Assembly (NCBI RefSeq): GCF_014638845.1
Contig: NZ_BMFP01000005.1
Span: 434,026 to 498,025, forward strand
DNA length: 64,000 nt
Source: Pontibacter amylolyticus
GTDB taxonomy: Bacteria > Bacteroidota > Bacteroidia > Cytophagales > Hymenobacteraceae
Direction: 5' to 3'
Part shown: positions 53,601 through 61,853 of the stretch, piece after piece
Numbering within the stretch: position 1 is the first letter of the stretch
Layout of the letters: every line of letters starts with the position of its first letter
Made by a program: the position numbers and the translations under genes
The notes under the pieces: model-generated
Told to the model about the DNA's origin: nothing
What the model saw: only the letters and a program-made list of their open reading frames with translations
Databases searched by the model: none

Positions 53601-55373
53601 ATGACCCGATTCAGAAACATTGTGCTCGCTACTTGCTGCCTTGCACTGGTCGCGACCGGCGAAAGCCAGGCCCAGTCTAAGAAAAAAAAGAGAAAGGGCA
53701 AGGAGAAGGCCGAAACCGAACAGGTAGCCATACCTGTGCCACAGCCCGAACCCAGCGAGCAGGAAAAGCTGCTGAGCGAGGCTTTGTTTCTGGAGGGCAT
53801 GAAATACTTTATGCTGGAGGACTACAAGCAGGCGCTTAGCCAGTTCCAGAAAGCATACGCCGTTACCCCCACGAATGCGGCGCTCAACTACAAGCTGGCC
53901 GAGACCTACATGCTGATGGAAAACCCGAAGGCGGGTGTAACATTTGCACAGGCCGCCATCGCCAACGACTCCAAAAACCCCTACTATTACCTGCTACTCG
54001 CGCAGCTGCACGCCGAGCAGAAGCAGTACACTGAGGCGGCCCAGGCCTACAACGACCTGCTGCGCAACGTGCCTGACCAGGAGCAGTACCTGTTCAATCT
54101 GGCGGAGCTATACCTGGCACAGTCCAAGTATGACGATGCGCTGAAGACCTACGACCGCATCGAGAAAAAATACGGGGCGCTGGAGCAGCTCTCCATGAAC
54201 CGCCAGCAGATCTACCTGCGCCAGAAGAACATTGGGAAAGCTCTTGCAGAAGGTGAAAAGCTGATTGCGGCCAATCCTACGGAGATTCGCTACCTGCTGG
54301 CCCAGGCTGAGCTCTACAATGCCAGCCAAAAAACGGACATCGCCATCGAAACGATCAACCGTGCCTTGCGCATTGAGCCCAATAACCCCTTCGCGCACCT
54401 GATGCTCTCGGACTTGCACCGCCAGAAAGGCAACCTGCAGGAATCTGAAAACCAGGTGAAGATCGCGTTCGCCAGCACCGACCTCGACATCGACACCAAA
54501 GTGCGTATCCTGGTAGATTTCATCCGCCAGCTGCCCAACCCTGCCATTGAAGGTATAGCCCTTGAACTGGCTGATCTTACGATCACTTCGCACCCCGAGG
54601 AGGCGAAAGCCTACGCGGTAGCCGGCGACCTGCAAACTATCACCGGCAAGAAAGAGGCGGCACGGGGCAACTACATCAAGGCTGTCAAACTGGATGATTC
54701 GCACTTTAAGATCTGGCAGCAGATCGTGCTGCTCGACGCGGAACTGGGCGAGTCGGCAGATCTGGTGAAGCACTCGGAGCAGGCGCTGGAGCTGTTCCCG
54801 AACCAAGCCGTTTTCTGGTTCTACAACGGCACCGGCCATCTGATCGAGAAGAATTTTGACAAGGCAGCCAAGTCGCTGGAGCATGGCAAGCGCCTTTCGG
54901 CGAGCGAGCCTGAATTGGTCACCCAGTTCAATGCCCAGTTGGGTGATGCCTACAACTCCAAAAAAGAGTATAAAAAATCAGACGAGGCGTATGAGGCCGT
55001 GCTGGCGCAGGACCCTGACAATGAGCACGTACTCAACAACTATAGTTACTTTTTGTCGCTGCGAGGCGAGCAACTGCCCAAAGCCAAAGCCATGGCCGGC
55101 CGACTGGTAGAGCAGCACCCTGCCAACCCCACCTACCTGGATACCTACGCCTGGGTGCTGTACAAGATGGAAGATTATGAAGGGGCGCTGAAGTATCTGG
55201 AACAGGCGATCGCTGTTTCGGAGGATGCGACCATTGTAGAGCATTACGGTGATGTGCTCTTCAAACTGGGTAAAAAGGACGAGGCGGTGAGGCAGTGGGA
55301 AAAAGCCAAACTTAAAGGAGAGGCATCCGCCTTCCTTGACAGAAAGATAAAAGAAAAGAAACTCTATGAATAA
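53601..55373 (+). CDS. Exported tetratricopeptide-repeat protein
   Basis: A 590-residue protein with a signal peptide (residues 1-25, '..ATGESQAQ'), then a basic Lys/Arg run. At least ten TPR-like helical hairpins follow ('AALNYKLAETYMLMENPKAG', 'YYYLLLAQLHAEQKQYTEAA', 'LNNYSYFLSLRGEQLPKAKA'). It is a protein-protein scaffold in the periplasm or at the outer membrane. Its last eight bases overlap the DUF4292 gene start, so the two are translationally coupled and probably act together in envelope assembly. Confidence 0.88.
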   Translation: MTRFRNIVLATCCLALVATGESQAQSKKKKRKGKEKAETEQVAIPVPQPEPSEQEKLLSEALFLEGMKYFMLEDYKQALSQFQKAYAVTPTNAALNYKLAETYMLMENPKAGVTFAQAAIANDSKNPYYYLLLAQLHAEQKQYTEAAQAYNDLLRNVPDQEQYLFNLAELYLAQSKYDDALKTYDRIEKKYGALEQLSMNRQQIYLRQKNIGKALAEGEKLIAANPTEIRYLLAQAELYNASQKTDIAIETINRALRIEPNNPFAHLMLSDLHRQKGNLQESENQVKIAFASTDLDIDTKVRILVDFIRQLPNPAIEGIALELADLTITSHPEEAKAYAVAGDLQTITGKKEAARGNYIKAVKLDDSHFKIWQQIVLLDAELGESADLVKHSEQALELFPNQAVFWFYNGTGHLIEKNFDKAAKSLEHGKRLSASEPELVTQFNAQLGDAYNSKKEYKKSDEAYEAVLAQDPDNEHVLNNYSYFLSLRGEQLPKAKAMAGRLVEQHPANPTYLDTYAWVLYKMEDYEGALKYLEQAIAVSEDATIVEHYGDVLFKLGKKDEAVRQWEKAKLKGEASAFLDRKIKEKKLYE

Positions 55374-56109
55374 ACAGCTCCTGCTATGCCTGCTGGGCAT
55401 ACTCCTGTTTTCCGCCTGCAAAAAAGAAACGATCCCGACTGCCGCTACCGCCACCACTGAAACTGTTGGCAACGTCACTGTCCAGAATCTGGAATTCACC
55501 TACCTGAATGCCCGCGGCCAGCTCAAGTTTGATGACAAAGGCCAGAGCACCTCGTCGGGTTATGCCCTGCGCATGCAAAAGGACAGTGTGATCTGGATCT
55601 CGGTACTGCCGGGCTTAGGTATAGAGGCTGCCCGCATCAAGCTCACGCCCGACTCGGTGTACCTGATGAACCGCATCCAGCGTGAATACGCCGCCACAGA
55701 TTATGCTTTTCTGAGCAAACGCTTTAACGTAGCGCTCGACTTTCAGGTAGTACAGGCCATTCTGCTGGGCAACTACCAGGCCAACGGCTCCGAGAAGGCT
55801 ACCAGCCAGGGCCAGATGCAGCATGTGCAGCAGTTGCGCAAAAACCTGCTTTTCGACTATTTCATCAGTTCCGAAAACCTGAAACTGCAACAGCTCAACG
55901 TCAAAGACCAGCAATCGGGTAATAGCATTGTGGTGCAGTATGAGAGTTTCCAACCTTTGGGCGAGGTACCCTTTGCCTACAACATGCTGGCTCAGATTCT
56001 GCAGGCGGGCCAGATTTCCGACTTTAACTTAAGCCACACCAAAGTTACCGTTTCTGAGGATGTACTGGAGTTCCCTTTCAGTGTTCCTTCTGGTTACAAG
56101 CGACTTTAG
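55366..56109 (+). CDS. DUF4292 lipoprotein (LolA/LolB-like fold suspected)
   Basis: Lipoprotein of 247 residues with lipobox 'LLFSAC' (Cys18). The mature part is a series of amphipathic strands ('LEFTYLNARGQLKFDD', 'DSVIWISVLPGLGIEAARIKL'). They resemble the half-barrel of LolA/LolB-type lipoprotein carriers, to which DUF4292 is related as far as I remember. Bacteroidota usually lack a recognisable LolB, so a role in lipoprotein insertion is an attractive inference. The start overlaps the TPR gene stop (ATGAATAA), and the EnvC-like gene follows 83 bases later. Confidence 0.82.
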   Translation: MNKQLLLCLLGILLFSACKKETIPTAATATTETVGNVTVQNLEFTYLNARGQLKFDDKGQSTSSGYALRMQKDSVIWISVLPGLGIEAARIKLTPDSVYLMNRIQREYAATDYAFLSKRFNVALDFQVVQAILLGNYQANGSEKATSQGQMQHVQQLRKNLLFDYFISSENLKLQQLNVKDQQSGNSIVVQYESFQPLGEVPFAYNMLAQILQAGQISDFNLSHTKVTVSEDVLEFPFSVPSGYKRL

Positions 56110-56192
56110 TCTAATAAAATAGGCGGGGTTCTGGTACGGGCAATATAGTTTTGCCATATTTGTAGGCTAAGTGTAGTATACCCCTATTTCTG

Positions 56193-57428
56193 ATGAAGGC
56201 CCTTTACAAATCAGCCTTTTTCCTGATTATCCTGCTGTTGCCGTTGGTTACCCAAGCCCAGAAACAAAAATCGAAGGCGCAGCTCGAGAAAGAGAAAAAG
56301 GAAAACCTAAACCGTATTAAAGAAGCGAACCGCATTCTGCAGCAGACCAAGGTGCAGAAGGAGGCTTCTATTGGCCAGCTCAACGCCATCCAGGAAAAAA
56401 TTGCGGTACAGAAAGGCGTGATCAGCACCATTTCCCGGGAAATAAAATTGCTGGAAACAGGCTTGAAAGAGACTGAAGGTATAGTGGGTGAACTGCAATC
56501 CGACTTGGAAAGCCTGAAGGCCGAGTATGCCACCATGGTATACGCTGCCTCCAAAACCGCCAACAGCTACAACAAGCTCATGTTCGTGTTTGCCGCCGAC
56601 TCTTTCAACCAAATGGTACGCCGCCTGCGCTACCTGCAGCAGTACTCCGAAGCACGCAAAAAACAGGTAGAGCAGATCAACAAGGTGCAGGCGGCCCTCA
56701 CCGGGCAGCTGCGCACGCTTGAATCGCAGCGGGAAGAGAAGCGCGGCCTGCTCAACAAACAGATGGCCGAGAACAAAAATCTTGTCTCGCTAAGGGCTCA
56801 GCAGGATGGCATGATCCAAAAGCTCAGCAAGCAGGAAGAACAACTCAAAAAAGAAGTGGCACAGCGCCAGCAGGCCGTTCGGAAGCTGGACAATCTCATC
56901 GCCGATATTGTGAAAGAGGAGATCGCCCGCGCCGCCCGTGCCGCCCGCGAAGAAGGACGCGCCACCAGCGGAAGCTCCAGCAAGATCACCCTCACCCCTG
57001 AAGCCGCCCTGATCTCCTCCTCATTTGCAGGCAATCGCGGACGACTGGCCTGGCCCGTGGACCGTGGCTTCATCTCGCAGAAGTTCGGCCGGCACAATCA
57101 CCCGGTGCTAAAAGGGGTGGTGGTAGAGAACAGAGGAATTGACATCCAAACCGGTCAGGGGGAGCCTGCGCGCGCCATATTCGAAGGCAAGGTGCTGACA
57201 GTGGCCAGTGTGCCGGGCATGAACAACATTGTGATGGTGCAGCACGGCGAGTACTTTGCAGTATACGCGAAGCTGCGCACTGTTAATGTGAAAGAGGGAC
57301 AGGACGTAAAGCCGAAAGATGTGATCGGCACTGTATATACCGACGCAAACGGCACAACCGAGCTGCAGTTCCAACTCTGGAAAAACAACACCAACTTAAA
57401 CCCGGAAAGCTGGATCAGGCCAAAGTAG
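56193..57428 (+). CDS. EnvC-like murein hydrolase activator (degenerate M23)
   Basis: Exported protein of 411 residues with a signal peptide (1-22, '..PLVTQAQ'), a long coiled coil (about 25-250) and a C-terminal LytM/M23 domain (about 285-410). The zinc-binding residues of active M23 peptidases are replaced. The 'HxGxD' His is Asn ('VENRGIDI'), the 'YxHL' His is Lys ('VYAKLRT'), and the 'HF' of the last strand is Gln ('LQFQLW'). The domain is therefore probably non-catalytic. It likely activates an amidase at division, as EnvC does in E. coli. Confidence 0.9.
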   Translation: MKALYKSAFFLIILLLPLVTQAQKQKSKAQLEKEKKENLNRIKEANRILQQTKVQKEASIGQLNAIQEKIAVQKGVISTISREIKLLETGLKETEGIVGELQSDLESLKAEYATMVYAASKTANSYNKLMFVFAADSFNQMVRRLRYLQQYSEARKKQVEQINKVQAALTGQLRTLESQREEKRGLLNKQMAENKNLVSLRAQQDGMIQKLSKQEEQLKKEVAQRQQAVRKLDNLIADIVKEEIARAARAAREEGRATSGSSSKITLTPEAALISSSFAGNRGRLAWPVDRGFISQKFGRHNHPVLKGVVVENRGIDIQTGQGEPARAIFEGKVLTVASVPGMNNIVMVQHGEYFAVYAKLRTVNVKEGQDVKPKDVIGTVYTDANGTTELQFQLWKNNTNLNPESWIRPK

Positions 57429-57445
57429 GCCTCTTGTTATACCTG

Positions 57446-57503
57446 CCATAAAAAAGGCGGGGCCGGGCATCTTGTCAGATGTCCGGCCCCGCCTTTTTAG
57501 CTT
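57446..57503 (+). terminator. Terminator of the envelope operon
   Basis: AAAAAAGGCGGGGCCGG and CCGGCCCCGCCTTTTT form a long G/C-rich stem around an inner hairpin (GCATCTTGTCAGATGT), 20 bases after the EnvC stop codon. Confidence 0.9.
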
Positions 57504-57540
57504 GCATTCCAATGATAGCCTGGTTTTCTATACTCCTATA

Positions 57541-57569
57541 AAAGAAAAAACACCCTACAAAGCAGGGTG
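57541..57569 (-). terminator. Minus-strand terminator beyond the barrel remnant
   Basis: On the minus strand CACCCT-GCTTTGT-AGGGTG is followed by TTTTTTCTTT. It lies downstream of the remnant gene at 57692 and implies that a minus-strand gene was or is transcribed here. Confidence 0.6.
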
Positions 57570-57691
57570 CCTTTCCAAGCTATGAAAACAAACTTAAAAT
57601 TATATTTAGACACTTTCTCCCCTCCAAAGGGGCTGTGTTAAATTTCTATGGATTAATTTACAACCTTTAAATTACACTTGCAAACAGAAGA

Positions 57692-57964
57692 TTAAAAAAA
57701 CTTAATATTTATTTTTAATCTTAGTTCTATCCCTCTGTTAGGTGATGAAGTATAATCTTGTTGTATATGGGCTATTACAAGTAGCTTGCCAAAAACACAA
57801 ATAGCATTAACTAACTGATTTTCAGCAGCAAGATTTATACCTGCTGTAAAAAATTTCCCTCTGCTGGAAATATTTTTTTCATTTTGGGAAAAAGGCAGGC
57901 GCACATAAGTGCTGGAATATCCTGCCCGTAGCAAGATATTAAATTTATTTGACCCTCTATACGC
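57692..57964 (-). pseudogene. 3' remnant of an outer-membrane beta-barrel gene
   Basis: About 88 AT-rich codons, open from a stop near 57965. They read like the last strands of a Bacteroidota barrel protein: 'RGSNKFNILLRAGYSSTYVR', 'GKFFTAGINLAAENQL' and the terminal 'GIELRLKINIKFF' with C-terminal Phe. There is no good start codon (only TTG at 57934), no signal peptide, and no matching frame upstream. A minus-strand terminator follows at 57541-57569. I read it as a gene fragment left by deletion. Confidence 0.4.
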
Positions 57965-58117
57965 CTATTGGCATATGAGGTTGCAACTCGCTTACACACT
58001 AGCTGAAAGAAACATACCCATATCCTACCTCACAGCCCTAATAAGGTGATTTGCCGAGATAATGGCACGAGGATAAACTAATGTTTCCAAATGTGGGTTA
58101 AATTAAAATATAAGCTT
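57965..58117. other. AT-rich spacer before tatA
   Basis: About 150 AT-rich bases between the barrel remnant and the tatA promoter. I see nothing further in it. Confidence 0.4.
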
Positions 58118-58125
58118 TATTTTTG
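58118..58125 (+). promoter_or_regulatory. -7 box of the tatA-tatA-gatA operon
   Basis: TATTTTTG matches TAnnTTTG, 29 bases before the ATG at 58155. Confidence 0.5.
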
Positions 58126-58154
58126 CAGCAATTCATTCTTAAAACTTTAAGACC

Positions 58155-58370
58155 ATGGTAATTACCAACATTTTTGCATTTATCGGAGGTTTAGGAGGCA
58201 CAGAGGTAGTCCTGATCTTGTTCGCTATTTTGTTACTGTTCGGCGCCAAGCGTATACCTGAACTTGCGAAAGGACTGGGCCGCGGCATCCGTGAGTTCAA
58301 AGACGCCACCAAAGAAATCAAGTCTGATATCGAGAGCTCTGTTAAAGACGATAACAACACGACGAAGTAA
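58155..58370 (+). CDS. tatA: Sec-independent protein translocase TatA/E (copy 1)
   Basis: Pore-forming component of the twin-arginine translocase (71 residues). One N-terminal helix ('[20 protein letters not shown]') with the conserved Phe-Gly hinge is followed by an amphipathic helix ('[20 protein letters not shown]') and a short charged tail. It is the first of two tandem TatA-type genes. tatC is not in the window. Confidence 0.93.
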   Translation: MVITNIFAFIGGLGGTEVVLILFAILLLFGAKRIPELAKGLGRGIREFKDATKEIKSDIESSVKDDNNTTK

Positions 58371-58390
58371 TCTTTTCAGAATAATATTTT

Positions 58391-58603
58391 ATGATTCTTA
58401 GTACAATCCTCCTCTTCCTGGGAGACATAGGGGGAGGAGAACTACTTGTTGTACTAACCGCAGTACTTCTCCTATTTGGCACAGACAAGCTCCCAGGCCT
58501 GGCACGTTCTGCTGGTCGCGGTCTGCGTAGCTTTAACGATGCCAAAAAAGAAATCCAGGACGAGCTCGAACGCTCCATCAAGGACATAAAAAAGCCTGAC
58601 TAG
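58391..58603 (+). CDS. TatA/TatB-like translocase subunit (copy 2)
   Basis: A 70-residue paralogue of the preceding gene, 20 bases downstream. The helix 'ELLVVLTAVLLLFGTDKLP' keeps the Phe-Gly hinge, and the amphipathic part is 'LARSAGRGLRSFNDAKKEI'. The membrane part has Gly-Gly-Glu before the helix where TatA usually has an acidic residue. It may serve as the TatB equivalent, but its length is that of TatA. Its stop codon is one base before the gatA start. Confidence 0.88.
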   Translation: MILSTILLFLGDIGGGELLVVLTAVLLLFGTDKLPGLARSAGRGLRSFNDAKKEIQDELERSIKDIKKPD

Positions 58604-58604
58604 T

Positions 58605-60041
58605 TTGAAATCATACCATTCACTTCGTGACATTCGCAGCGATATTGCCAATGGGCAACTGTCGTGCAGACAGCTGGTAGAGCACTACCTTCATAATATC
58701 AAGCAGAAGCCTGAGCTAAACGCTTTCCTGGAGGTATTCGAGGAAGAAGCATTTGCCCAGGCTGACACTGTAGACAAGAAACTCGCTGCAGGCCATGCCG
58801 GCAAACTGGCAGGTATGGTGATCGGCCTTAAAGACGTGCTGGCTTACGAAGGCCACTCGCTGCAAGCCTCCAGCCAGATCCTGAACGGTTTTAAATCGCT
58901 CTATACCGCTACGGCTGTGCAGCGCCTGCTTGCTGAAGATGCTATTATCATCGGTCGCCAGAACTGTGACGAGTTTGCAATGGGCGCTTCCAACGAGAAC
59001 TCTTCCTTCGGACCCGTGCTTAATGCCGACGATACGACCCGCGTACCGGGTGGCTCGTCCGGAGGTTCAGCCGTAGCCGTGCAGGCCGACCTGTGCCTGG
59101 CTTCGATTGGTTCCGATACGGGCGGTTCTGTTCGTCAGCCCGCTTCTTTCTGTGGTGTGGTTGGCCTGAAGCCTACCTATTCGCGTATTTCCCGCTATGG
59201 CCTCATCGCCTACGCCTCTTCTTTTGACCAGATCGGCATTATTTCGAAAAGCGTGGAAGACGCGGCCCTGCTGCTGGAAGTAATGGCAGGCAGCGACGAG
59301 TATGACAGCACAGTAAGCCACCGCCCGGTGCCCACTTACAGCCAGCTGTTGCAGACCGACAAAAAATACAAGATCGGATACATCCGCGACTGCTTCGAGA
59401 GCGAGGGTCTGGACGGTGAGGTGAAGGAAACCCTCCTGGGCGTGAAAGACATGTTGCAGGAAGCAGGTCATCAGCTGGAGGCCGTGGAGTTCCCATACCT
59501 GGACTTCATGGTGCCGACTTACTACATCCTTACCACAGCAGAAGCCAGCTCTAACCTGGGTCGCTTCGACGGGGTGAAGTACGGCTACCGCAGTGAGAAC
59601 GCCACTGACCTTACCTCCCTTTACAAGAAAACGCGTGCAGAGGGCTTCGGTCCGGAAGTACAGCGCCGCATCATGCTGGGCACTTTTGTGCTGAGTGCCG
59701 ACTACTACGACGCCTACTATACCAAAGCGCAACGTGTGCGCCGTCTCATAAAAGAGAAGACGGATGAGTTGCTGCAACATTATGATTTTCTTATATTGCC
59801 TACCGCTCCTACTACGGCCTTCCGGCTAGAGGAGAATACGGCGAATCCGTTGGCCATGTATCTGGCCGACATCTTTACGGTTCAGGCCTCGCTTGCTGGT
59901 GTTCCCGCCATTTCTATTCCGGCAGGACGCGATGCGAACGGCCTTTCCATCGGGTTGCAACTAATGACCCGCTCATTTGAGGAGCCGCAACTGCTCGCTT
60001 TCTCAAATTACATACTGGACAAGCTAACCGTTGAAGCATAA
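58605..60041 (+). CDS. gatA: Asp-tRNA(Asn)/Glu-tRNA(Gln) amidotransferase subunit A
   Basis: Amidase subunit that makes Gln-tRNA (and Asn-tRNA) from misacylated tRNAs with GatB and GatC. The Ser-cisSer-Lys triad is visible: Lys near 76 ('GLKDVLAYEG'), Ser near 150 ('GGSSGGSAVA') and nucleophile Ser near 173 ('SDTGGSVRQPA'). The 478-residue length is normal. The start is TTG at 58605, one base after the TatA-like stop. No ATG occurs before the conserved core, so I accept TTG. Translation probably depends on coupling to the upstream gene. Confidence 0.95.
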   Translation: MKSYHSLRDIRSDIANGQLSCRQLVEHYLHNIKQKPELNAFLEVFEEEAFAQADTVDKKLAAGHAGKLAGMVIGLKDVLAYEGHSLQASSQILNGFKSLYTATAVQRLLAEDAIIIGRQNCDEFAMGASNENSSFGPVLNADDTTRVPGGSSGGSAVAVQADLCLASIGSDTGGSVRQPASFCGVVGLKPTYSRISRYGLIAYASSFDQIGIISKSVEDAALLLEVMAGSDEYDSTVSHRPVPTYSQLLQTDKKYKIGYIRDCFESEGLDGEVKETLLGVKDMLQEAGHQLEAVEFPYLDFMVPTYYILTTAEASSNLGRFDGVKYGYRSENATDLTSLYKKTRAEGFGPEVQRRIMLGTFVLSADYYDAYYTKAQRVRRLIKEKTDELLQHYDFLILPTAPTTAFRLEENTANPLAMYLADIFTVQASLAGVPAISIPAGRDANGLSIGLQLMTRSFEEPQLLAFSNYILDKLTVEA

Positions 60042-60048
60042 ATTATAA

Positions 60049-61557
60049 ATGATGCAGTTTAGACTCTTTACAGTACTTGCAGCACTGGCTGGAAGTATAT
60101 GGGTTTCCCATGCCCAGGCTTCTGGCTATACGATCAGGTTCGAAAGACTCGTTGAGGAGGATTCTTTGAAGAAACCACAGGCAGACACCACTTTTCTTTC
60201 ACAAGAGGAATTGGCGCTGCTCGTGGAATACATCCCTTATGAGCCCGACGAGGTGATACAGGACAGGCTGAGCTGTATAGAGGCGGACATCCCCCTGGTG
60301 TTCAACAAATTTGTGCGTAACCACATCGATTACTTCACTGTCCGTAACAGAAAGTATACGCGCACCATGATCTCCCGCGAAAATGTGTATTTCCCGATCT
60401 ACGAGAAGTACTTGAAGAAGTACAACATGCCGCAGGACATCAAATACCTTTCCATTGTAGAGTCTGGCCTGAACCCGAAAGCCGCCTCATGGGCAGGCGC
60501 GGTTGGTCCCTGGCAGTTCATCAAGTCCACCGGCAAAGAGTATGGCCTGAACCAGGACCAGTACATCGACGAGCGTATGGATATAGAAAAATCCACGGAT
60601 GCGGCGATGCGCTTTCTGAGCAGGCTATACCGCACATATGGCGACTGGGAACTGGCCATGGCTGCCTACAACTGCGGTCAGGGCAACGTGAACAAGGCAA
60701 TCCGCAGAGCAGGCGGTGGCAAAAAGACGTTCTGGGAGATCTTCCCCTACCTGCCAAAGGAAACACGCAGCTACGTGCCTTCCATGACGGCGGTGATCTA
60801 CGCCATGAAGTACGCCCCAGAGCACAATATCTTCTCTGACTCGATCCTATACGCGCCCGACTACGCCCACCTGACAGTAAACCAGGCGCTTGATCTGGAA
60901 AAGCTGGCGGCTGAGCTTCACGTGGACACGCTGGCACTGCTGGCACTGAACCCGGAGATCAAACAACCAAAGCTTCCTGCAACCACTCGTAATTACAAAC
61001 TGCGCATTCCAGCCCAGGCCGCCAAGCTGCTGGCTGCTGAACAGAGCTGCATTCTGCTCGCCGCTGCACCTACGCCACCCCCTGCCAAACACACTGCACC
61101 AGCCGAAGCGCCCGTTATGCTAGCCGCTGCCACTGCCAAGGAAACTCCTAATGACAGCCTGGTGCAAAAAACCTACGTGGTGCAGCGTGGCGACAACCTG
61201 TTTGCCATTGCCCGTAAGTTTGGGGTGAGCATTGACCAGATAAAGGAATGGAATAAGCTCGATGGCTCAGCTATCAGAGTGCAGGACAAACTACTGGTAT
61301 GGCAGCCTGCTCCGGAAGCAGCTCCGGTCTTGCTGGCATCTGCAGGAAACAGCACGCAGAAAGCAGCCAGCACGCCGGCCAAAGCTAAGCCTGCTCCAGC
61401 CAAAACCCAACCAGAGCGTGTCTACCACGTGCAGCCAGGCGACACACTCTGGACAATCTCCCAACGTCACGAAGGGGTGACAGTGGAAAAGATAAAGAAG
61501 CTGAACAAACTCAAAAACAGCGCCATCAAACCAGGACAGCAGCTCATTCTTAGCTAA
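60049..61557 (+). CDS. LysM-containing lytic transglycosylase (MltD-like)
   Basis: Cleaves peptidoglycan glycan strands with 1,6-anhydro product formation in the periplasm. The 502 residues comprise a signal peptide (1-22), a helical domain and an SLT domain. The SLT domain has catalytic Glu near 138 ('SIVESGLNPKAAS', then 'GPWQFIKSTGKEYGL', 'AMAAYNCGQGNVNKAI'). A Pro/Ala linker and two LysM repeats (about 376-421 and 459-502, 'YVVQRGDNLFAIARKFGVS', 'YHVQPGDTLWTISQRH') follow. Met2 is an alternative start. It follows gatA by 7 bases and ends at a terminator. Confidence 0.95.
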   Translation: MMQFRLFTVLAALAGSIWVSHAQASGYTIRFERLVEEDSLKKPQADTTFLSQEELALLVEYIPYEPDEVIQDRLSCIEADIPLVFNKFVRNHIDYFTVRNRKYTRTMISRENVYFPIYEKYLKKYNMPQDIKYLSIVESGLNPKAASWAGAVGPWQFIKSTGKEYGLNQDQYIDERMDIEKSTDAAMRFLSRLYRTYGDWELAMAAYNCGQGNVNKAIRRAGGGKKTFWEIFPYLPKETRSYVPSMTAVIYAMKYAPEHNIFSDSILYAPDYAHLTVNQALDLEKLAAELHVDTLALLALNPEIKQPKLPATTRNYKLRIPAQAAKLLAAEQSCILLAAAPTPPPAKHTAPAEAPVMLAAATAKETPNDSLVQKTYVVQRGDNLFAIARKFGVSIDQIKEWNKLDGSAIRVQDKLLVWQPAPEAAPVLLASAGNSTQKAASTPAKAKPAPAKTQPERVYHVQPGDTLWTISQRHEGVTVEKIKKLNKLKNSAIKPGQQLILS

Positions 61558-61573
61558 GCTTACAGGTATAGAT

Positions 61574-61612
61574 CGAACGAAACACTCTTCTGACGGAAGG
61601 GTGTTTCGTCGT
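61574..61612 (+). terminator. Terminator after the lytic transglycosylase gene
   Basis: ACGAAACACTCTT and AAGGGTGTTTCGT pair around CTGACGG and are followed by CGTTT. Confidence 0.75.
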
Positions 61613-61725
61613 TTACGCCCCTCCTGTTTTATCAGCTAATTGCCATACCAGACATTAACTAACAGCAGAATCTCAGCAGCCTGATAAAAAAACAATATTC
61701 TGCTAGTTGGAGATTGTTCAGGGTG

Positions 61726-61733
61726 TATCTTTG
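61726..61733 (+). promoter_or_regulatory. -7 box of the malic enzyme gene
   Basis: TATCTTTG matches TAnnTTTG. TTG at 61707-61709 lies 16 bases upstream as a possible -33 region. The predicted leader is about 115 bases long. Confidence 0.55.
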
Positions 61734-61781
61734 TCGATTACGGCTTTGATAAACCATAAAATCTTATCAACTTGGCTTTAA

Positions 61782-61802
61782 GCTCCTGTCCGGCGCAGGA
61801 GC
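61782..61802 (+). promoter_or_regulatory. Leader hairpin before the malic enzyme gene
   Basis: GCTCCTG and CAGGAGC form a seven-pair stem around TCCGGCG in the 5' leader, 51 bases before the ATG. No T run follows, so it is not a terminator. It could affect translation or RNA stability. Confidence 0.35.
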
Positions 61803-61853
61803 CCTACAACGCAAGGGAACAACTAACACGAGACAACACCAATAACGCATACC

